NCBI GenBank assembly: GCA_028386065.3
Contig: JAKUCV010006130.1
Location: 162,352-226,351 of the forward strand
Length of the DNA: 64,000 nt
Direction: 5' to 3'
Source: Turnera subulata
Taxonomy: Eukaryota > Streptophyta > Magnoliopsida > Malpighiales > Passifloraceae
The stretch's first letter is position 1. Every line of letters begins with the position of its first letter. The notes under the pieces were generated by a model. The model did no database searches. It saw only the letters and a program-made list of their open reading frames with translations, and was not told the DNA's origin. This document shows positions 1 through 9,948 of the stretch, in pieces. Position numbers and translations under genes: made by a program.

Positions 1-1147
1 TGACAAGAGGCATTTTTGTTCATATAAAGGTCAAACACTTTCAGAATTTTGTAACAATTGTTTTGTCAAGACCCTTCACTTCAGCATCATCAGATGGCCG
101 TGTGTCAATATTTTAAGCATTCAGTTATCAGCCTGAAAGCAACAGTATAATGGCAATTATAGTGTTTTAAGCTTGAAGGGGCTGTGCTCCATCTACAATC
201 TAAAATGTAGCAGCAGTAACGAGTGCAATAAATGCCCTCTGCATCAATGTCACCTAAAACAACCAGCAAATGTATAGAACCTATCAAATTTCTCCTATCT
301 AGCAAATCTTATTGCCCCAAATTCAAGCCAAACCAGTACCAGACTTCTTCAGCAATGATCTCCCACAAACTAAAAGCCTAGCCAAAGCAGTTCATCATGC
401 AGCATACAAGCAAAGGTCTCTGAAGGGTTTTCTACATAAAGATTATTCCGTAGGTACAATGTATCGTATATCCATCCGTCAAATTTGACCAGCTCAAAAC
501 TCTAGCCAAAACAATGTAAAATGTCAATCAGCAAAGTAAATCATTTGACTGTTGGAACAAAGATCTCCTTATTCAGCTACCAATCTGAAAGAACTCCAAC
601 TCCTTTAACTACGGGGTACCAACAGCTACAAATTCTCTTTCACCAAGGATTGCAATCCACTTAAATTACTGTCACTAAACTGAAGTACATTCAATGGCAA
701 ACCAACACATACATCGTACACAATCAAGTGCAGTGTTCCACTTTCAACCTTGTGCAAAAACTCCTACGAACTAAATAAACCTTTATGTGAAATGGCATTT
801 CACAGAGAAAATAACACATACAAAATTCCGAATCAATTAGAATCCTAATTTGAAATTTATATGAAGAACTTTAGCAACTAAATGGACAATAAAAATGGAT
901 ATGCATGAACTTAAATCCCAATAATGTACAAGGCATATGCAAAGGTATTAGAAGAATAACAAATATTCTTACTCAGAGGCCTTTGGTCCACTCCCCCACT
1001 CGGGAGGTCATGACATTGAGAACATTTGTAGTCAGGCACAGCAAACAGCAGTTTACATGTAAAAGTGAAGCTAATAACTCAAAGACAAAGTGTGAATGAA
1101 TAAAAGAACAAAATGCAGCTGTGCTACGCAATGTGAAAAATAATTAC
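1..1147 (-). other. intron 2 of VTE3; no exon seen
   Basis: This stretch lies downstream of the second VTE3 exon on the minus strand, immediately after a good splice donor (AAG|GTAATT, exon end 1148). I looked on the minus strand for the missing C-terminal exon, which in the family carries a hydrophobic segment and a basic end of about 50 residues, and did not find it. It is AT-rich without long open frames and is best read as the last intron, so the final exon and 3' UTR lie to the left of the window. Confidence 0.55.
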
Positions 1148-2533
1148 CTTCAGAGGAGAATCCCCAGAAGCAGGTTTAACACCAGTAACAGAACATCCCA
1201 TAATCAGCCCGTGCCGGCGAACGCCACGATACCACTTTGGTCCAATCCTCTTCAACTGAACATCCTTAAAGCCAGCCTTCTGAAACCATTCAATGTACTC
1301 TTCCTCCTTGGGGAAGAGCATCCAAACATCAGCAAAGAAGCGAGACAACCAAAAGGTTGGGTACACCGGACCAATTACACAGGCCTTTCCGCCCAGTTTC
1401 AACACTCGGTACGCTTCCCTGATGCCACGTTGCGGATCAGGCCAGTACTCAATGCTGCAAGGGTACAGTTAGGGAATTTTCATAAGCAATGCTATATCAT
1501 TGTAAGTTCCTCTCAGATGACTATGTAGACATTCAACAATAAGTGTTTCTGCAGATCATACAAGCTGTATACTGGGACATCAAAAAATCATTCAGTAAAG
1601 AGCTTCAAACTCATAAACCTTATGTACAATCAGGGTAGATAACCTGCATACAATCACTCCCCAGAATGCAGGACCTACTTTAGTGGACTCTAGCCATCTA
1701 ATTAATGCACATTCACTTGAATATCAGAATTCGCATTGCAAAAATGCATTAGAAACTGTCCAGAGGAATTATGCCCTGGGGCTTAAATTTGAAAAACTGC
1801 TCAAAACCAGTGAACCAATGTGAAGAGAGTAGCCATTAAAACGAGAGTTGCGAATTGACCGAGACTGTTACCCCAGATTCACATCATAAAACCACTGGAA
1901 AACAGTACAACTAAATACTCAAAACAAGAAATCCAATGAAATGAGAAGGCAATGCATGCAAGAACCATACCTCCCAGCAGACACGTATCTATCTGCATAA
2001 TCAGTAGGAAATGGGAGGTCCTCAGCGTCGCCCTCAATAATCTTGCACTCCTTCAAGGGCTCTTTCTGCTTGGCCTTTGCAAGCTGATGTGGGGACTGAT
2101 CCAGAATGGTGACATTTTTGGCATCCACATGCTTGACTATCCCCAGAGTGGTGAAACCAGTGCCACCACCAACATCCACCACTAACATATTCCTATTGTT
2201 CAGATCAGCTGGCTCAAGTGCATCATCTCTCATGTCCTCAGTCCAGTGGCCAGGGTTTATGATATGGTCATACACAATTGAGAGGAATCTGTAGAACCAA
2301 AAAGCCTCTTTCTTGTGCTGGATAAACCTGGGCTGTGAAGCTGGCCTGGAGGATGATAGGCTGCACTTAAGTGTCAAAGTTCTTGCCTTTGGAACTCCAC
2401 GGGTAGAGAGTACAACACTTCTGGGTAAAGCCTTCCCTTGAAAATCTGACCTCGAAAAGCCTAACCCTTTGGGAGTGATGCCTCTTCTAATAAGGGCGAG
2501 GTTTTCAGCTCCATTGAGCATTGAAGAGGCCAT
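1148..2533 (-). CDS. VTE3: MPBQ/MSBQ methyltransferase, chloroplastic (3' end missing)
   Basis: The enzyme methylates 2-methyl-6-phytyl- and 2-methyl-6-solanyl-benzoquinol with S-adenosylmethionine, in tocopherol and plastoquinone-9 synthesis at the plastid inner envelope. Exon 1 runs 2533-1971 and exon 2 runs 1454-1148. The split AG|C serine codon joins YVSAG to SIEYWPDP, with donor GTATGG and acceptor TTGCAG. The 290 encoded residues show a Ser/Arg-rich transit peptide (about 1-55), the family block QPRFIQHKKEAFWFYRF, SAM motif I VVDVGGGTGF near residue 118, and GDAEDLPFP. They match the Arabidopsis VTE3/APG1 protein nearly throughout as I remember it. That protein is about 338 aa, so about 50 C-terminal residues with the membrane anchor are absent and should lie in a third exon off the left edge. 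The start at 2533 is the first in-frame ATG and gives the family N-terminus (MASSMLNG). No frame breaks are seen. Confidence 0.95.
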
Positions 2534-3650
2534 GATTGGGCCAAACAAAGAAAACCCAGAAAGCAGCGAAAATCTGGAGGCTCAAAAGAAAACCCACTTC
2601 ACTTGCAGACAAACTCTAGCTATATACTGGTGGTGGTGGTGTCACTCCTCGTTGAAGATGATGTTGATGTTCAAGTAGGCAGCCTGTAAATGCATATATA
2701 AGGTTGTGATTATTTGCTATTATATCTCTGGAAGTGAAAACTATTGAAGTTAAAAGAGAGAAGATTAAAGTTGAGTGGGTTAGTAAAGGAAAGGGCCTTG
2801 GTACTTGGCGGTTTACCATAACCAGAGAATAGGTCTGTGTGTTTGTCCTCAGTGAACATGTGCAAACAATCAAGAGCCACTGGTTTTGCCCCATTTTTGG
2901 AAGTGGATACGGGTCGGTCAGATTCAATTCAAACAATTAAATTAAATACTGGTTGGTGGTGGGAGTTTTCTTGAATAGTGTCTGTTCTGGCTCTAAATTC
3001 TTCTTTTTTTGATGATGAAATGAGGTTTTACTTATATTTTGATTTTGCTGAGAACTATAATTCCAGAGAAACAAAACCAACCTTAATTTCATTCCCCCCC
3101 CCNGGTGAGAAAAATGTCAACGAGGAGTCTTGATGAATCGTCGCCTGAATGGTTCATGTTTGAATAATTTTTTTTGGTCATTATGTTTGAATAATTGAAT
3201 CCCCGGCGACTTGTCTTAAGCCCTACCACAAAGAGGTCGCAATTTAAAAATTTTACACGACTAATTCTATTAAAATTTGAAAAAATAAAATATTTGTTAA
3301 AAGTTATTTTTATGAAGATTTGCATACAGAGCAGGTGTGAGTTTTTTTTCTTAGCCATTTCTAAAGTACCAGGGGGGAAATGGAAATGGATCAAGAAATA
3401 GTTTTGACCGTATTTTAGTCTCGGATTAGTGTTAACAAAAAAAAAAAAAAGGGAGAAGAAAAATGTAGGCAAAACCCGTTAGCCAATGGGCCTTTCATAT
3501 GGCTTGAACCCGCACTCGGTGTAATAAAGTACTGTAAGTTGGGCCAGTACTGGTTGTTTACACGTTGCGAATTGCGATACAATAAGAGGTATACTATTGG
3601 GGTATAGGGCTATAGGCTCAGCCTTTATTCGATATGGAGGAAAATAGGGT
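2534..3650. other. VTE3 5' region and intergenic DNA
   Basis: This holds the presumed VTE3 5' UTR and promoter followed by AT-rich DNA. A C-run ends in an undetermined base at 3103. Open frames here are short and have no recognisable domain. I see no gene. Confidence 0.6.
2621..2626 (-). promoter_or_regulatory. possible TATA box of VTE3
   Basis: A TATATA core (minus strand AGTATATAGC) lies about 88 bp upstream of the VTE3 ATG, a distance compatible with a short 5' UTR. It is assigned only by sequence and position. Confidence 0.3.
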
Positions 3651-3730
3651 TCCATACATTTTACCCTTGATCTTTTGGTCAAACTTGACTTATCCCCTAA
3701 AAAAATCAGAATTTAACCCCTGAACTTTAG
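3651..3730 (+). repeat. left inverted terminal-like repeat
   Basis: It pairs with the reverse complement of 18337-18420. Shared blocks include CATACATTTTACCC, GATCTTTTGGTCAAACTTG and CCCCTGAACTTTA, with a few small differences. I estimate well over 80% identity across the block by eye. The exact outer end is uncertain because similarity fades over about 20 bp. Confidence 0.75.
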
Positions 3731-3844
3731 TAATTCGCAATTAACTTCATTTTCGTTACTTGATTTAAGTCCCGTTAATTGATTTTAGCGGAATGCATAT
3801 ATAGGCGGCACATGGTAAAATTCTAGCCATCTGATGGTGATGGC

Positions 3845-4360
3845 AAAAGATTGTTTTTTTTATATATAAAAAAGGCAAACAAGAATTTTAAATAACAAAA
3901 AAAGCTGAAAAGAATTCTACCGAGCTATTTTTTCTAAAAAAAAGTAAAAAGAATTATTTTTTAAAAAAATTTTTTTTATATGAAAAAATTTTAAAAAATT
4001 CCATTAAAAAGTATATTTTTTAATAAAAAAGGGTAAAAATAATTCTACTCACCGAAATTATTTTTTTACAAAAAAAGAAAAGAATAATTCTACCTAAAAA
4101 AAATTATCTTTTTTACAAAAAAAGGCAAAAAAGAATTCTAATCAACAGAAATTATTTTTTTACAAAAAAGGTAAAAGAAATTCTATTCAAAAAAGAATTA
4201 ATTTTTTACAAAAAAGGCAAAAAAAATTTCTACTAAGCAAAAAGTTTTTTTTTTTTTACAAAAATGGTAAAAAATTCTACTCAACAAAAAAATTTGTTTT
4301 TCTTTTAAAAAAAGGCAAAAAAACTACTCAACAAAAAAAAACTACTCAACATCCAATCAT
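3845..4360. repeat. degenerate AT-rich minisatellite
   Basis: A unit of roughly 55-65 bp recurs about eight times with drift. It has a T-run, then ACAAAAAAGGYAAAA, then GAATTCTACTCAACA. It sits just inside the left inverted repeat, where subterminal repeats of DNA transposons are often found. No coding potential. Confidence 0.7.
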
Positions 4361-4698
4361 AAATATAACATTATGATGGTGATGGTGGGGTGGTTGTGGT
4401 ATTTTTTAATTTGTGGGAAGAAGAAGAATGAAAAAAATAAAGAAGTATCTTTTTGTTATTATACTTTCTTAGAAAAAATTAAAAAAAATTATGGAAGAAA
4501 AGGAAAAAAAGAAAAACTTGGCCATCTGATGGTTATTCTTTTATTCGCCTCCTTTCTTCTTTTTTTTTGGAAAAGAAAAAATGAAAAGAAATTCAAAACT
4601 ATTTCTAATTAGTAAAATCAACAACCTTCGAATCAAATCAGCTGTGGCCTCCTCTCCTTCCTTAAAAAATCCACAACCATCACCGTTGCCACCGCCCG
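4361..4698. other. interior DNA of the composite element, left side
   Basis: Purine-rich, low-complexity sequence, including a 79-codon Lys-rich open frame at 4373-4612 that has no domain and is probably not a gene. It ends in a stretch rich in CCACC triplets directly before the first LTR (TG at 4699). Confidence 0.5.
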
Positions 4699-7243
4699 TG
4701 TAACAGTCCGGGTAAAATTTATGTTTTTACCGGGATTGTAAAAGGCTTTGTACAGTAATTTACCTTATGAAATTAATCTTGGGTAATTATTTCAGGGTAA
4801 ATTATATATCGGATTCTGAAACCGACCCTTACCCCACGTCCTAGATTTTTCCGCAGATTTTACGGACCAGAGTTGGTATTTTTCGGGTCCAAGAATCTTA
4901 AGAAAAGTCAGGTTTATCCTCGAGTTAACGGACCAGAAATAAAGTCAAGGGGGTATTATAGTTATTTTCTGGTCCGGACGGGACACGCCTCACATGCTGC
5001 ACAGTAGTGCATAATTGAGGCTGCCGCCGCCTCTTTTCTGTGTCGCCCGTGTCTTCTCCTGTGTAACCTGTGATAAGCATTTTTTCTTTCTTTTCCCGTG
5101 TCTTCATCAGCTTTCCAGTACCACACCATCACCAGCTTACCCTCTTCTGCAAATTTTCCTCTGCAAATCCACTGTCCAGAAAACTCATTCTCTTCCCTTC
5201 TTCACAAAACTAAAACCAGAAAAAGAAAAAAAAACATACACCACCACCAATCAAAGTTCGCCACGTCATCACCACCTCACCTCGTCACCTTCCTTCCACC
5301 CCTGCCACTGTTCATACGGCAGTGAACCGCGCCTCCACACACGACACCACCAATACCGACGCCTCCCTCTCAATGTTGCCGTCTTTACGAACCCATCGCC
5401 GCCCGCCCTCGCTGCTCGAAGCGCCGTCAGCAGCCGAGGACCCGACGGCCGTTTCGCCGCTGCTTCCTCCCTCGCCGACGACAGCCTGCAGCCACGTCCA
5501 GCAGCCGAGCGCCTTCTGCCGCCGCCTGCTTGTGCTCGTCGTTCGCCTCCTTCTTCTCGCGTGTCGCGCCGCCAAGGTGAGCAGGTCGTGTTAATGAAGA
5601 CCGGGTGGATCGACCCGTTTGCGTGGGACTTGACCCGTTTCGTGGTCGGGTCGCGACTTGGGCCTGAGCTCTGGGCTGCGCGGGAGCTGGGCCAAGCTTG
5701 GCTCGGGCCTGTTGCTTGGTCTGAGCTTAGACCTGGGTTGGTTTTCCTGGGTTGGTTCAATTAGTTTGGACTGGCCCAGATCTTTAAAAATAAAGTAAAA
5801 TAAGAGAAATAAAATCTGGAAAAAAATATATAATTCTGGAAAATAATTTTGGGGAATAATATTTTGAAAAATATATATACTTATGGCAAGATAGTTATAG
5901 CATGGTAATTAATTTGGAAAAAAAATATAATGAAAGTATAAGTAATGGAGATATTTTGGAAAGTACATACTTATGGGAAATAAATATGGAAAGGGTATTA
6001 TCAAAGTAAGTATTATACCGGAATAATATCCGAGTATAAGTATGGTATTATTTTGACACTTGAAAATAAATGGTGAATTATGATGACAATGGGAATAACC
6101 CGGGGGGGTACCGAGTTGGTTCAGTATTTATTTTACGGCTTACAGTATTAGTCTGGTATTTGCATATCATCTTATGTGTGCATATATTATTGTTTGATAT
6201 AGGAGTTGATAACGAGCAGTATCCTGAGGAACCGGACTTGGAATCTATTGGGCATTTCCATAACTAAAAAATCGGCTAAGGTGAGGATGGATAACCTTTG
6301 ATATGTTGCAAATAATACTGTGTTTGTTTCTCTGATAATTATTTGCTTGATTGAACTGCTGAGTCGATTGAGCTTGGTTGTGGTGTTACTGCTATTGTTG
6401 TTGATCTACTGATTGTGGATAACATAAGATAATTGGATAATTGGAAGTTGTGTTGACGACTGTATTGTCACTTGGAAAGTAGTGGTACGACTCGATGGTT
6501 AGAGACTGTTTTGTGGTGGCTATGATCTGGGTTACTTGTGATAAGCATGTCTATACTTGGGATGTCTATCCCGGTTTATTATATTTTTGGGATGTCTATT
6601 CCTGGGATCTATTTTTGGGATGTCGATCCCTGGGCTCTCTTGGTTTGATCTAGCACCCAGAACATATTAATAACCAGGTACGACCCTAGCTTATCCAGTG
6701 GCAGGGCCCTGAAGATAAAATTAGAAATTATATTGTCTTTTGGTCTTGGCTCAGTTATGATCTGGTTGAATCTTTGATTGGTCTTTTGCTAGTATTTTCT
6801 TCGAAAGTATTATGTTTGCCTGCATAATACTGTTTATCCTTGGTCGGTGAGCACTTCGGACTCACCCCTCGCCTGCGGGGTTTCATCCCGTAGGATGAGT
6901 TGCTCGTAGTATAGGTACGTGGTTCGGCCAGCTGCTGTTTCTACTCCACCAGACCCCGGATCCATACCTCCGCTGGATCTCATTCTAAGACTTCCGCTGC
7001 TGTATTTTACATGTTGTTGTGTTGTTGTATTACTTCTGTTGCCGTATCATATGTTTTCTGTTGCTGCTGTTGAGCTTTGGGAGTGTTTGTGGCTTGAATA
7101 ATGGTCCCCGGGATCGGGTGACAGATGCTGTACTTGAGTTTGCTTGTACTGTATTTTGTAACATATGTACTGACTGCTACTGTAATAAGAATAGTTTTGG
7201 CACGTGTTTACCCTGTACGGTAAATACGGGTCGGGGCGCTTCA
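4699..7243 (+). mobile_element. 5' LTR of a Ty3/gypsy retrotransposon
   Basis: It begins TGTAACAGTCCGGG at 4699 and ends TCGGGGCGCTTCA at 7243, giving TG...CA ends, and is followed three bases later by a primer-binding-site-like sequence. The length is 2545 bp. The interior has a pyrimidine-rich stretch (5010-5580) that yields long but featureless open frames on both strands. A matching 3' LTR is not present in the window, so a target duplication cannot be tested. Confidence 0.75.
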
Positions 7244-7246
7244 TTT

Positions 7247-7260
7247 TGGTAGCGGAGCAG
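7247..7260 (+). other. probable primer-binding site
   Basis: TGGTAGCGGAGCAG starts three bases after the LTR end. It resembles the initiator-Met tRNA complement used by many plant LTR elements (TGGTATCAGAGC), with changes in the middle. Position is the stronger evidence. Confidence 0.55.
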
Positions 7261-7482
7261 GCAGTAGGTCCTTAGGGTGATAATTGTGCTTGTTTGTTGC
7301 TTATATGTACATAGTTTATAACATGCATGCATACATTCACATATAGGTATGAATGGATCTTGTGGGAGGAAACCAGCATGCTGAGCAGCGTTTGGAAGAT
7401 GACCAAATATTGGTTGATCAGTCGCAACCGGTCGTGGGTTGACAAGTACCTGCGGTAGTACCGGGGGGATACAACACAGATT

Positions 7483-8678
7483 ATGCATACTATGGCGCAG
7501 ATCTTACAGCGTCAGGACACTAGGGAAGCATGTGAACAGGAGAATCAAGGACCTGTTGAGGACCCTGTTTACACTAAGTTGTCCAAGCTAGGTCTTGATG
7601 ACTTTACAGGGGTTACTAACCCACAGGCAGCTGACGAATGGCTTCGTCAAGCTCACCGAGTGATGTTGAAGCTCAGATGCACAGATGACAGGTGGGCTAG
7701 GTATGCCGCATCTATGTTTCACAACGTTGCTATGGACTGGTGGGATTCGGCAACACGTGACATGGCGAAACCAATCACCTTGCCTTGGATACAGTTTGTT
7801 GAGATGTTTCGAAGGAAGTTTGTCACAGATGTTTACCAGGACCAGCTCAAGCGAGAATTTCTCTGCGACAACAAATCGGACAGTCGGTGAACGACTATGA
7901 GATCCAGTTTGATTGTTTATCCATCTACACATCAGAATATGTGTCCACACCAGAGGCCAGATGCAAGCATTTCTGGGATGGTTTGCAATCCTGCATCCAG
8001 ACAGTCATGGGGTGCAAAGTTTATGAGACTTACCAAGATATACTTGTAGATGCTCTTCGAGCAGAAGTCATCTGGATGGGGAACGAGAGAGAGATGGAAG
8101 AAGTTCGAAAGAGAAAATCTGCACAGAGTGCTGGGAATCAGAACAAGAGGTTCCAGAGCGCCGGTAACAGGTCAGGGTATGGACAGACTAAATCCATGCC
8201 AGCATCTCAGGGTCAAGGATGGAGCAACAGCTACAACAACAATCGTGGGAGTTCATGGACCCAATCTAGAGGGACTTCATCCAGAGACACTCACCCTAGA
8301 CTCCCTCTGTCTAGGGTAAGGTGCTTTGAGTGCAATGAAGTTGGGCATTACCGGAGTTTGTGTCCTAGGTTGGGAAGATCAGGAGTTTCTGTCCCTGCTC
8401 AAACCGTACAAGCATCAGTTGCCAGCGTACCCAGTGGTTCCGGAGTTGGCCGAGGCCGTGGACGAGGAGCTGCTCCTACTCGGACACAGTCAGCCATGAA
8501 TCAGAGTGTAGCCGCTCCGAGGGCATTTGTGATCACGGCTGAGGATGATCACGAGAATGCTGATGTTATTGCAGGTACCTTTACAGCTTTTGGTAGTATT
8601 GCATACACTTTGATTGATCCTAGTGCTACGCATTCTTTTATCGCTCAGAGCTTTGCTATACAACATAGTTGTAAGTAA
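7483..8678 (+). pseudogene. Ty3/gypsy gag and protease start (broken)
   Basis: The first frame (7483-7890) carries a retrotransposon gag domain with conserved Trp-rich motifs such as WWDSATRDM. It is interrupted near 7888 and continues in another frame to 8678. The second part has a basic linker and one zinc knuckle, CFECNEVGHYRSLC, near 8323-8364, then the start of the protease with LIDPSATHSF near 8610. Plant Ty3/gypsy proteases of this type often read DPGATHS at this position. A stop after the protease active-site region and the frame change make it non-functional as read. The N-terminal end of gag before 7483 is not clear. Confidence 0.85.
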
Positions 8679-8699
8679 GAGAGCTTAGCATGTCCATTG

Positions 8700-9770
8700 A
8701 GGGTTAGGTTACCCGCGGGCATAGTGGTAAGATTAACACAAGTGTGTAAGGATGTTCTCCTTTCATATGATGACGAGGTTTTCTTAGCTCGTTTGGTCGT
8801 GATGAACATGAGGGGATTCGACATAATCCTAGGGATGGATTGGTTGTCAAGGTATAATGCCATGGTGAACTGTCGAACCAAGGAAGTGTTGCTGACTTCC
8901 GATGGTGGACGACAGGTTTTGGTAACAGGTATTGAAAGAGCTACTGCTACGTGTAGCATCTCTGCTATATAGGAGTTTGGAGTGAAGTCCCACGGTCCAA
9001 ATGCTTTATTGAACCACATCACAAGTGAAGATACACAGGATCCTACCCCGGGAGATATATCAGTAGTGAGGGAGTTCATTGATGTTTTCCCAGATGATCT
9101 GCCAGGTTTGCCACCCGACAAAGAGGTTGAGTATACCATTGACTTGATGCCAAGAGTCACACCCATATCGATGGCTCCATATAGGATGGCACCAACAGAG
9201 CTCTAAGAGCTGAAGAAGCAGTTGGATGAGCTATTAGAAAAGAGTTTCATCAGACCTAGTACATCACCATGGGGTGTACCAGTTCTATTCGTTAAGAAGA
9301 AGGATGGTAGCTTGCGGATGTGTGTAGACTACCGCCAGCTAAACAAGGTGATAGTTAAGAACAAGTACCCGTTGCCTAGGATTGATGACTTGTTTGATCA
9401 GCTGTAGGGAGCCACTGTGTTTTCCAAGATTGATCTTCGGTCTGGGTATCACCAGATCAAGATTGCAGAGAAGGACATACCGAAGACTGCCTTCCGCACA
9501 CGATATGGTCATTTCGAGTTCACAATGGTACCGTTCGGGTTGACCAATGCACCAGCAGTGTTCATGTGCTTGATGCACTTGGTTCTGAACGAGTTTTTGG
9601 ATAAATTTATTGTGGTTTTCATCGATGATATCCTCATCTACTCTAAGAGCAAGGAAGAGCACGAAGAGCATTTGAGGATAGTGCTTCAGAGGTTACGGGA
9701 GAAGCAGTTGTATGCCAAATTCAGCAAGTGTGAATTTTGGCTTGGAGAAGTTTCTTTCCTCTGACATAAA
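8700..9770 (+). pseudogene. Ty3/gypsy protease end and reverse transcriptase (truncated)
   Basis: The frame holds the end of the protease (GFDIILGMDWLSRY near 8815) and then the N-terminal half of the reverse transcriptase, with [22 protein letters not shown] and the catalytic [11 protein letters not shown] near 9613-9645. There are at least three in-frame stops (near 8970, 9204 and 9405). The reading ends just after the segment FWLGEVSFL, around 9765-9770, where sequence of a reverse-oriented LTR begins. RNase H, integrase and the 3' LTR are all missing, so the element is a 5' remnant. Confidence 0.9.
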
Positions 9771-9948
9771 CAAGAAAACCAATTAAATTAATTATAATAT
9801 ATGAAATGACCAAACTACCCTTCTGCCCCGGGATACGATATAAACAAGATAATCAACACTTAATTATGCAATATATTATACAATACATTATAAATAATCG
9901 AGTATGCAGCGGAAGACAAGCACATATGATAACATGTATACGATGTAC
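9771..9948 (-). mobile_element. left piece of the outer, reverse-oriented solo LTR
   Basis: In reverse complement this matches the part of the inner LTR around 12885-13060, including CTTCCGCTGCATACTCG and GTATCCC. It continues at 13130 after the inserted inner LTR. The terminal bases expected for the LTR 3' end (GGGCGCTTCA) are absent, so this end is truncated where it abuts the RT remnant. The junction base is uncertain by about 10 bp. Confidence 0.8.
9944..9948. repeat. target site duplication TGTAC (left copy)
   Basis: The five bases TGTAC directly precede the TG of the inner LTR at 9949 and are repeated at 13130-13134 directly after its CA end. A 5-bp duplication is standard for LTR retrotransposon integration. 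Confidence 0.9.

Noticed and set aside
3103..3103. Ambiguous base next to a C-run
   Set aside because: An assembly or read-quality artefact at a homopolymer, not a biological feature.
5015..5764. Overlapping open frames of 90-249 codons on both strands
   Set aside because: They lie in the pyrimidine-rich part of an LTR, overlap in several frames and have no domain, so composition explains them.
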